DNA of 42,814 nt from Odoribacter lunatus. GTDB lineage: Bacteria > Bacteroidota > Bacteroidia > Bacteroidales > Marinifilaceae. Location: positions 1-42,814 of the forward strand of contig NZ_CALPCZ010000022.1 in the NCBI RefSeq assembly GCF_943193135.1, in the 5' to 3' direction. The notes beneath the pieces are model-generated. The model was not told the origin of the DNA, searched no databases, and was given only the letters and a program-made list of their open reading frames with translations. Each line of letters opens with the position of its first letter. The first letter of the stretch is position 1. Both the position numbers and the translations under genes were made by a program. Shown here piece after piece: positions 36,960 to 42,814 of this stretch.

Positions 36960-38093
36960 ATGAACATTAAAAATCTATTTCTTACAGCCATGTTATCCAT
37001 ATCATGTGCAGGAGCTTATGCACAGGATGCAAATGCCTTTCGCCAACCCTATCCGCTGGGCGATAAAATATCCCCGAATCCCAATTTTACGGGCGAAGTA
37101 TGGCTCGCACCGTTGAGCGAACACAGGGAACTGAATGTTCCGATGTTCAACGTTACCTTCGAGCCGGGTTGCCGAAACAGTTGGCATTCGCACAAGGGCG
37201 GACAGATTCTGATCGCTACGGCAGGTATCGGTTACTATCAGGAGAAAAGACAGCCTGCCCGTCGGTTGTTTCCGGGCGATATCGTCGAAATCGCTCCCGA
37301 TGTGGAGCATTGGCACGGTGCAGCGCCCGACAGTTGGTTCGCCCACGTGGCTATCGAGTGCAATCCGCAGACGAATGCGACCCTTTGGCTCGACCCTGTA
37401 AGCGACGAACAATACCGCGAAGCGACGACCGAAAGTCGCTATGCGGAAGCGAACAAGACATTGACCGCCCGAGAGCAGGCCATTGTCGCAGTGGCTTCCT
37501 ATACGGGCAAAGGCGATCTGGAACATCTGAAACCGGCACTCACGGAGGCTTTGGAGGCCGGTATGACCGTCAATGAGGTAAATGAAGTGTTGATTCACGC
37601 CTACGCCTATTGCGGATTTCCGCGCAGCCTGCGGGCTATCCAGACGTTCATGCAAGTAGTGGATGAACGCAAAGCGAAAGGCATCGACGATCCCGTCGGT
37701 CGGGAAGCGACGGTAAGAGAAGACAACCGCAGCCGTTACGAACGCGGACGCGACGTACTCGCCGAAATATCGGGTGTGCCGTCGGATGCTCCGAAAGCAG
37801 GATATGCCGTATTCGCCCCGACCGTTGAACGCTTCTTGAAAGAGCATTTGTTCGCCGATATTTTCGAGCGCGACCTGCTTACTTACAGAGAACGGGAACT
37901 CGCTACGGTGTCCGTTCTCGCCGGCGTGGGCGGTGTGGAGCCGATGGCATACGGACACATGTCGATCTGCCTGCATCTGGGCATCACGGCTGAACAGCTT
38001 TCAGCATTGTTGAATATCGTGGAGACGAACCTCGGCAAAATGTATTCTGAACCGTTTCGCGGAGTATTGAACCAATTGACGCAACAAAAATGA
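36960..38093 (+). CDS. Exported cupin / carboxymuconolactone decarboxylase-like fusion protein
   Basis: A 377-residue protein with a Sec signal ending GAYAQ. Residues 40-135 are a cupin barrel (CRNSWHSHKGGQIL and the later VEHWHGAAPDSW supply metal-binding histidines). Residues 150-377 hold two carboxymuconolactone decarboxylase/AhpD-like repeats. A conserved histidine occurs in the VLIHAYAYCGFPRSL segment and in the MAYGHMSI segment. The AhpD-type CxxC is not evident, so peroxidase-partner function is unlikely. The ATG at 36960 is used, because the earlier in-frame TTG at 36927 lies before the promoter box. The next gene overlaps by 4 bases. Confidence 0.87.
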   Translation: MNIKNLFLTAMLSISCAGAYAQDANAFRQPYPLGDKISPNPNFTGEVWLAPLSEHRELNVPMFNVTFEPGCRNSWHSHKGGQILIATAGIGYYQEKRQPARRLFPGDIVEIAPDVEHWHGAAPDSWFAHVAIECNPQTNATLWLDPVSDEQYREATTESRYAEANKTLTAREQAIVAVASYTGKGDLEHLKPALTEALEAGMTVNEVNEVLIHAYAYCGFPRSLRAIQTFMQVVDERKAKGIDDPVGREATVREDNRSRYERGRDVLAEISGVPSDAPKAGYAVFAPTVERFLKEHLFADIFERDLLTYRERELATVSVLAGVGGVEPMAYGHMSICLHLGITAEQLSALLNIVETNLGKMYSEPFRGVLNQLTQQK

Positions 38094-39148
38094 AAAGGAT
38101 TATCTTATCGGCAGTGCTTATGGCTTTTATCGGAACAACGGAAGCGCAGAACATAACTATCGCCAAGCAGGGACATTTCACTGTCGGCGGAGTGACCATA
38201 CAGCGAGAGGGCGGATACGACAACCGCAAATTCGTCGGCTGGGCGGAGCAGGAAGAGACCGGACAGAGTTACCGTGCCGACCATGCCTTTGTGGATTTTC
38301 AGATACCCGCCGACGCTCATCGGCTGCCGCTGGTCTATGTACATGGTTACGGCGGTTCGGGCGTCTGCTGGCAGATGACACCCGACGGCCGCGACGGATT
38401 CGCTACGTTGATGCTGCGCCGCGGGTGGAGCAGTTATGTCATGGATCTGCCCGGTCGGGGGCGTGCGGGAAGAACATCGGCGACCACTGCGGTCAAGCCT
38501 GTGGCCGACGAGATGTTCTGGTTCGACATATGGCGTCTCGGCATATGGCCGAACTATAACGACGGAGTGCAGTTCCCGAAAGACTCCGTGTCGCTCTCGC
38601 AGTTCTTCCGCGAAATGACGCCCGATCTGAGCGACCACCGGCAGGACGTTCCCGCTCTCGGCGCATTGGCCGACCGCATCGGCGACCATGTCCTCGTTAC
38701 CCACTCGGCCGGCGGATTTCCGGGTTGGATAGCTGCCATGCAGAACCCTGAGGTCAAGGCGGTCGTTGCGTATGAACCGGGCGGTTTCGTGTTTCCCGAG
38801 GGCGAAGTGCCGGAACGTATCGACGGGCTAACGGGAGGCGTAGCCGGAACGCCCGTTCCGATGGAGCAGTTCGCGCGCCTTACACAGATTCCGATTATAC
38901 TCTATTTCGGCGACTATATTCCCGAAACACCGTCCGAGAACCTCGGCGACGAAAACTGGCGCGTGCGCCTGCAAATGGCTCGCAAGTTCGTGGAGACCGT
39001 GAATCGCCACGGAGGCAATGCAACGTTGGTCGAACTTCCCAAAATCGGCATCTATGGCAATACACACTTCCTGATGCAGGATCTCAACAATGATGTATTA
39101 GCAGATCACTTGTCGGAGTGGCTGTATCAAGTTGATAAAACAATGTAA
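38090..39148 (+). CDS. Exported alpha/beta-hydrolase (serine type)
   Basis: A 352-residue hydrolase with a Sec signal ending TTEAQ. It shows the oxyanion segment YVHGYGGSGVCW, the nucleophile motif THSAGG, a likely acid in YFGDYIPE and the histidine in YGNTHFLMQDLNN. It resembles uncharacterised esterases of the alpha/beta-hydrolase clan rather than a lipase of known substrate. It begins within the stop codon of the cupin gene (ATGA), so the two are probably translated together, and tatA follows after 4 bases. Confidence 0.85.
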   Translation: MKRIILSAVLMAFIGTTEAQNITIAKQGHFTVGGVTIQREGGYDNRKFVGWAEQEETGQSYRADHAFVDFQIPADAHRLPLVYVHGYGGSGVCWQMTPDGRDGFATLMLRRGWSSYVMDLPGRGRAGRTSATTAVKPVADEMFWFDIWRLGIWPNYNDGVQFPKDSVSLSQFFREMTPDLSDHRQDVPALGALADRIGDHVLVTHSAGGFPGWIAAMQNPEVKAVVAYEPGGFVFPEGEVPERIDGLTGGVAGTPVPMEQFARLTQIPIILYFGDYIPETPSENLGDENWRVRLQMARKFVETVNRHGGNATLVELPKIGIYGNTHFLMQDLNNDVLADHLSEWLYQVDKTM

Positions 39149-39152
39149 TAAT

Positions 39153-39347
39153 ATGACACATCTACTTTTTATCGGCGGTCTGGGCATGCAGGAAGTGCTG
39201 CTCATCGCATTGGTCATGCTGTTGTTCTTCGGCGGCAAGAAGATTCCCGAACTGATGAAAGGTCTCGGCAAGGGAGTACGTTCGTTCAAGGAGGGGATGA
39301 ACAATATCGAGAAAGAAATCGAGGAAGAACCTGCAAAAAAAGAGTAA
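39153..39347 (+). CDS. tatA: Twin-arginine translocase subunit TatA
   Basis: A 64-residue single-span protein with the family signature: a short hydrophobic segment (MQEVLLIALVMLLFF) followed directly by FGGKKIPELMKGLGKG and an amphipathic helix with an acidic-basic tail. TatA forms the pore through which folded proteins with twin-arginine signals pass. Three such signals are encoded in this island (25190, 27660 and within 26134), so it is probably their partner. The ATG at 39153 is chosen; a TTG at 39132 overlaps the hydrolase. Confidence 0.92.
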   Translation: MTHLLFIGGLGMQEVLLIALVMLLFFGGKKIPELMKGLGKGVRSFKEGMNNIEKEIEEEPAKKE

Positions 39348-39351
39348 GCGG

Positions 39352-39762
39352 ATGGCAACGGATGCGGACAGACAATCGTTCTGGGATCACTTCGACGTGC
39401 TGCGGGCGACTGTCGTGAGAAGCCTGCTGGTCGCCGTCGGGTTCGGCGTGGCGGCATTCTGCTTCAAGGAGGAATTGTTCGCCGTCATCCTTGCACCCAA
39501 AGATGCCGACTTCGTCACTTATCGCTTGCTCTATGCGTTCAGCGGTCTGGTGACGGAAGCCGATGCGCCGGATTTTCTTGTGAAACTCATCAACACGGGA
39601 CTGGCCGAGCAGTTCATCATCCACATGAAAGCCGCATTATGTGCCGGAATCCTCTGCGCGTCGCCATACATCCTATACCAGTTGTTCCGCTTCGTGTCTC
39701 CGGCTCTGTATGCCAATGAACGAAAATACGTCGTGCGGGTGGTCGGTGGAGGTTATGGGTAA
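39352..39762 (+). pseudogene. tatC: Truncated tatC
   Basis: TatC is the receptor of the Tat translocase. The open frame starts normally (SFWDHFDVLRATVVRSLLVAVGFGV, with the first membrane span) and continues to YANERKYVVRVVGGGY, the end of the second periplasmic stretch, but stops at 136 residues. A complete TatC has about 240-270 residues and six membrane spans, so roughly three spans are missing. The sequence beyond 39762 shows no continuation in any frame. It is probably non-functional, so Tat export of the cargo proteins would depend on another TatC in the genome. Confidence 0.85.
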
Positions 39763-39901
39763 AGCGGAAGTCCGCTTTTCACGAATGACCGGTTTTACAA
39801 AAGGATATGGCGCAGCCAAAAAAGAAAGATAGGATTATACAAAAGGAAATGGCGGGTGGCTGAAATTGTCCGTTATCCATTTCAGCCTGTTCCCACCGTC
39901 A
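39763..39901. other. Island/flank junction with short repeats
   Basis: Directly beyond the tatC break there is a small palindrome (AAAGCGGA, then AG, then TCCGCTTT at 39764-39781). A 17-base direct repeat, TACAAAAGGAWATGGCG, occurs at 39796-39812 and 39838-39854 with one difference. No gene is seen. GC content drops here from island to flank level, so this is a likely recombination border. Confidence 0.6.
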
Positions 39902-40159
39902 TCAAAATTCAGCCATGATTACCCGGTTCTCAAAAATTTTAGCCTGATCGCTGGGGCGTCTTTGGCAGACCCACAGATGATGTGCCCCGTAGCCGAATAC
40001 GAAATAATCGTCAAGATGTATTTCCGTTTTCAGACGTTCCATGCTGGCACGCAATTCCGCTTCGTCGATTGAAAAAAGGATTGTGTTGATGATGCGGAAA
40101 TAAATGTCCGTTGCTTCATCGCTGTAACGACAGAAGACATGTTCGATTGTAACTTTCAT
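39902..40159 (-). CDS. Small protein of unknown function
   Basis: An 85-residue open frame, starting MKVTIEHVFCRYSDEATDIY. It has a mixed charged-aromatic composition typical of a real small protein, and no signal peptide, membrane span or motif that I recognise. It is the last of three leftward genes, 8 bases after the gene at 40168, so they form a small operon. Such genes are often part of Bacteroidales mobile elements, but no function can be given. Confidence 0.6.
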   Translation of the reverse strand: MKVTIEHVFCRYSDEATDIYFRIINTILFSIDEAELRASMERLKTEIHLDDYFVFGYGAHHLWVCQRRPSDQAKIFENRVIMAEF

Positions 40160-40167
40160 GTTCTTGG

Positions 40168-40497
40168 TTATTTAACTTCAACAATATTCTCAATTCTCCC
40201 GTAAAGTGAGGAACGCAAGGCTGTTTTGTCGATTGCGTAATATTCAGCAATATGTCCGTACTGTTTGACGTAATATCGCTTGAGAACATCCGAGAAATCG
40301 AAGTAATAGCCCATCAATGCGATGCCTTTCTGAAAACGGCAGCATCCTCTTACTTGTTCCGTTATCCAATTTTTGTCATCACGGGTCAATTTGCCTCCAT
40401 TATTGAGGCACTCTCGTAACCTGTAAACCTTGCAGTCTTTCAGTGTCGCCAATTCCGGCACATCCCATTTGACGAATTTGAATGCTATTTGTCCCAT
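40168..40497 (-). CDS. Protein of unknown function
   Basis: A 109-residue open frame starting MGQIAFKFVKWDVPELATLK. An AAGGGAGAA ribosome-binding site lies a few bases before this ATG, so it is preferred over the in-frame start at 40518. It contains several charged and aromatic residues and no known motif. It lies between two other small genes of the same direction, so they probably form one transcript. Confidence 0.65.
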   Translation of the reverse strand: MGQIAFKFVKWDVPELATLKDCKVYRLRECLNNGGKLTRDDKNWITEQVRGCCRFQKGIALMGYYFDFSDVLKRYYVKQYGHIAEYYAIDKTALRSSLYGRIENIVEVK

Positions 40498-40510
40498 AAC
40501 TTCTCCCTTT

Positions 40511-40711
40511 TTAATCATAGATAATTACTTCATCACGGTATTCCGCTATCTCCTTACCATTGTTGAGACGGACGACTATTTTGTTGCCGTAATCTCCCAC
40601 AACCGTTCCCTCTGTGTATCCTTTGTATGGAACGAGTAGGCTGCAATGTGCGCCAATAATTTCGGTTACTTCTTCTGATTCGTACATACGATTGCTGTTT
40701 TCTGTTGTCAT
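40511..40711 (-). CDS. Small protein of unknown function
   Basis: A 66-residue open frame, starting MTTENSNRMYESEEVTEIIG. The C-terminal part (LLVPYKGYTEGTVVGDYG) looks like a small beta-barrel domain with a repeated glycine pattern. An upstream start at 40735 is possible. It is the first of the three leftward genes. No family can be named with confidence. Confidence 0.6.
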   Translation of the reverse strand: MTTENSNRMYESEEVTEIIGAHCSLLVPYKGYTEGTVVGDYGNKIVVRLNNGKEIAEYRDEVIIYD

Positions 40712-40901
40712 TTGATTTTCTTTTTTATCCCTCATGTAGTATTTACTACTTTCGGGATTGATTGAAATTATGTCGCCTCATAAGGTGTCTTGGCTCTTTA
40801 TGCAGGGTTTCACAAGCAAATACTACCTCTGATTGCAGTGTGTGGAGATTTGGTCGTGAACCGTCAGGCTCCGACCTTGCACAAAAGAAAGACAGGACAT
40901 A

Positions 40902-40909
40902 TACCTTTG
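40902..40909 (+). promoter_or_regulatory. Orphan promoter box next to the IS element
   Basis: TACCTTTG (40902-40909) with TTG at 40877-40879 (22 bases apart) points rightward. The first 90 bases beyond it hold no gene, and the IS element starts at 40998. The gene it once served may have been cut off by the insertion. Confidence 0.35.
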
Positions 40910-40997
40910 CGACACAATTCTCATCAAACAGACCGAAAGTCGGTACGCAATGGTGCAACTCCCACAACGGGAGATCCGATAAAAGGGAATAAATAAA

Positions 40998-42023
40998 CCT
41001 GTTGGTTGAATTAAATTAGTGAATATTTTATCTGTCCAATCGGACGATGATTAACGAGATTGACATATTGCATGAAAGTCATAGCGGCTATTTTACCTGC
41101 CATTCGGGTGAAAAGTCCGCAGGATTGCTTTGCATAATTACGTATCATCATAAGACTGTCGTTGAGTTGGGAGAAAACGGTCTCAATCCGCTTTCGGAAC
41201 TTTCTGTATGCCCATGTAGGCGGTCTCCAATTCTTCTGGTTCAACCGATACGGAACTTCCAAAGTAATGTTGGCGACGTCAAAAAGATTCTGCTGCACTT
41301 CTGTGCTGAGATAGCCTTTGTCACCAAGCATCATGCAGTCATGATATTCCCACTGCACATCCTTGAGGTAATGGAGGTCGTGGACACTTGCAGTTGTCAT
41401 GTCGAAGGAATGGATAACACCGCTTATTCCGCAGACAGCATGGAGTTTATATCCATAATAATACATTCCTTGCGATGCACAATAGCCCCAGTCCGGAGCT
41501 GCTTCGGGATTGTCCCGTCCCATTGCACAGCGTTTGGCTCTTGCGTTCTGACATACCTTTACGGGCTTAGTGTCAATGCAGAAAACATTTTCCCCTCCAT
41601 CAATGGAGGTTGCCACATCCTTGCGGATTTCCTCTGCGAGCCGTGCTGTCAGCTTACGACGGGCATTGAACTGTCTGCGGCTAATCAGGTTTGGCAAGTC
41701 GTTTTTGCACTCATGGTGCAGACGATAAAACAGATCGTTCTCACTGTCAATGTGAAATGACTCAGCTGTTATGCCAAGAGCGATGACTTCCAGATCGGAA
41801 AACTTGGGAACAACACCACAACGAGGTACATTTCCGAGTTCATTGACACGATTTCCGGCGAAATCCTTGCAGATTCCGAGGATTCTGACGAAATTTGTTA
41901 TGAAGTTGCGCATAAGCAGATAAATAGTATTCAACGGTTTTGTCACCATTAAATTACTAAAAATCAGCGATATGTGCAACTTTTCCATTTGTAAATATTT
42001 AGATCCTTAATTCAACCAACGAG
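40998..42023 (-). mobile_element. IS982-family insertion sequence, complete
   Basis: A 1,026-bp element. The terminal inverted repeats are CCTGTTGGTTGAATTAA (40998-41014) and, at the other end, TTAATTCAACCAACGAG (42007-42023), pairing over 17 bases with two mismatches near the outer end. The 8-bp direct repeat TAAATAAA flanks it at 40990-40997 and 42024-42031, a target-site duplication. It carries one transposase gene on the minus strand. Intact ends and the preserved duplication suggest a recent insertion. Confidence 0.88.
41011..41988 (-). CDS. IS982-family transposase
   Basis: A DDE transposase of up to 325 residues, intact. The acidic residues are visible: VFCIDTKPVKVC (first Asp), MMLGDKGYLS (second Asp) and KRIETVFSQLND (Glu), in the spacing of the IS982 group. 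The exact start is unclear: ATGs at 41988, 41949 and 41913 are all in frame. The shorter forms are closer to the usual 290-300 residues. It ends only 13 bases inside the left end of the element. Confidence 0.9.
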   Translation of the reverse strand: MEKLHISLIFSNLMVTKPLNTIYLLMRNFITNFVRILGICKDFAGNRVNELGNVPRCGVVPKFSDLEVIALGITAESFHIDSENDLFYRLHHECKNDLPNLISRRQFNARRKLTARLAEEIRKDVATSIDGGENVFCIDTKPVKVCQNARAKRCAMGRDNPEAAPDWGYCASQGMYYYGYKLHAVCGISGVIHSFDMTTASVHDLHYLKDVQWEYHDCMMLGDKGYLSTEVQQNLFDVANITLEVPYRLNQKNWRPPTWAYRKFRKRIETVFSQLNDSLMMIRNYAKQSCGLFTRMAGKIAAMTFMQYVNLVNHRPIGQIKYSLI

Positions 42024-42045
42024 TAAATAAAATAGGATTGCAGCG

Positions 42046-42084
42046 AAAAGAGAAAATACAGGCTGTGGGATTCTCTTCTCTTTT
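42046..42084. terminator. Hairpin beyond the IS element
   Basis: AAAAGAGAA (42046-42054) pairs with TTCTCTTTT (42076-42084) around a 21-base loop. TGCA sequences flank the arms and may extend the stem. It may be the terminator of the sequence that the IS interrupted. Confidence 0.4.
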
Positions 42085-42730
42085 GGTTGCATAAAATATA
42101 CCACTAAAAGAACCGAAGAAATAGTTTAGTTTAGGATATTAGTCATATATATATGCTAAACTAAATATAGGCAGGTACATTTACCTGTCCGTATGTTTAT
42201 GTCTTTATAAAAAAGCGTATCTTTGTAAAACGGATGTTCCTTGAAAGAAAATCGAGGTTTGCACTTTGAGGTTTGCGATGCTTGTCTGAAGACAAAGATT
42301 ATGCAAGAAGGTTGGAAAAAGGACTTCGAGTGTGAACAACTGAAAGGAATGAAAAGTAGTGCAAGCAAAAAAAACGGGAAATCGTAAAAAAGATGTTTTT
42401 GTTTCTATTTTGTTTCTTTATTTAGAGAAATATTTACATAAAACTCTCATTTATAACATGTTATTATATATTAAAATAACATTTACCAGATTTACTAATG
42501 AGAATGAAAGCCTAAACACTTTCCGTGTTTAAAACCGATATGTTCGTTCATCCTTTGATGAACGCTACAAATATAAAGATTTCTGTACAATAATATTCCA
42601 ACAGAACTTATTGATTTTCATCTCAAAATAATTCCCGAAAACCTCAAATTTCTTTCAAAATATGGTGTAGATGAATATGAATTAATGTATATTTGTTATG
42701 CACTATCATCTCAAAATAAGCGCATTAGAA
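42085..42730. other. Region without a clear gene
   Basis: About 650 bases hold no convincing gene. An inverted repeat TTTAGTTTAG / CTAAACTAAA lies at 42125-42134 and 42156-42165. A promoter-like TATCTTTG (42218-42225) precedes a 48-codon open frame (42241-42387, TTG start) that contains a CDAC motif. This could be a very small protein or chance. The rest, from 42390, is AT-rich. The words ATCTCAAAATAA occur twice (near 42622 and 42708), perhaps close to the end of the next element. Confidence 0.4.
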
Positions 42731-42814
42731 ATGATAAAATTTGAAGCAAAGTCAATTTTTGAGATTTATTCGAGGTTTTCAGACGAGCAAAAGTGCATTG
42801 ACTTTTTGGAGGAA
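42731..42814 (+). CDS. Start of an IS1595-like transposase (partial)
   Basis: The last 84 bases are an open frame of 28 codons starting MIKFEAKSIFEIYSRFSDEQ and running off the window. The pattern of an aromatic-rich start followed by KCIDFLEE resembles the N-termini of IS1595-family transposases of Bacteroidales. Only the start is visible, so the family is tentative. Confidence 0.55.
   Translation, partial: MIKFEAKSIFEIYSRFSDEQKCIDFLEE

Noticed and set aside
40746-40967. 73-residue open frame on the minus strand
   Set aside because: Cys/His-rich but without any motif or ribosome-binding site, and overlapping an equally unlikely plus-strand frame.

Overview
The window looks like a chromosomal segment of a Bacteroidales bacterium (gut-type Bacteroidota). 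Many genes are preceded by the Bacteroidetes primary promoter signature TAnnTTTG, sometimes with a TTTG box about 19 bases upstream. Lipoproteins are common, and the integrases, IS elements and core genes are of Bacteroidales type. The genus cannot be fixed from sequence alone.

Bases 1-13,400 are core chromosome. They hold the start of an unidentified leftward gene, a possible small RNA, and a leftward riboflavin operon (ribD-ribE-ribBA-ribH) under an FMN riboswitch. Next come kbl, a GH16 glycanase lipoprotein, a thioredoxin-repeat protein with lpxB, mtaB, a UDP-glucuronate epimerase with nhaA, and tRNA-Ser(UGA).

The tRNA gene is the left border of an accessory region. Directly behind it are arm-site-like repeats and a tyrosine recombinase gene. 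A 36-bp inverted repeat, two tandem leftward recombinase genes and the C-terminal stub of a fourth follow. No second copy of the tRNA 3' end is visible, so the right attachment site is outside the window or lost.

Bases 18,190-39,760 are a cargo island, mostly more GC-rich than its surroundings, built around redox chemistry that appears to lie outside the cytoplasm. It encodes four exported flavodoxin-like proteins and a Tat-type flavodoxin-ferredoxin lipoprotein. It also encodes a membrane polyferredoxin resembling a NapH-NapG fusion, a Tat-type aldo-keto reductase-ferredoxin lipoprotein and a Sec-type aldo-keto reductase. Four exported alpha/beta hydrolases, an exported cupin-carboxymuconolactone decarboxylase protein and an exported M28 peptidase accompany them. 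Proteins without signals are an aldo-keto reductase, a YqhD-like alcohol dehydrogenase, a relative of it lacking the metal ligands, a RibD-type reductase and an AraC regulator. The island ends with its own tatA and a truncated tatC. My reading is that quinol electrons pass through the membrane polyferredoxin to exported Fe-S/flavin carriers and then to exported reductases, whose products the hydrolases and dehydrogenases process. The substrate is unknown. Two genes are damaged (an aldo-keto reductase by a frameshift, tatC by truncation), so the system may be decaying in this strain.

Bases 39,760-42,814 are lower-GC mobile-element debris: three small leftward genes of unknown function, a complete IS982-family insertion with an 8-bp target duplication, a non-coding stretch with hairpins, and the first 28 codons of a second transposase-like gene running off the end.
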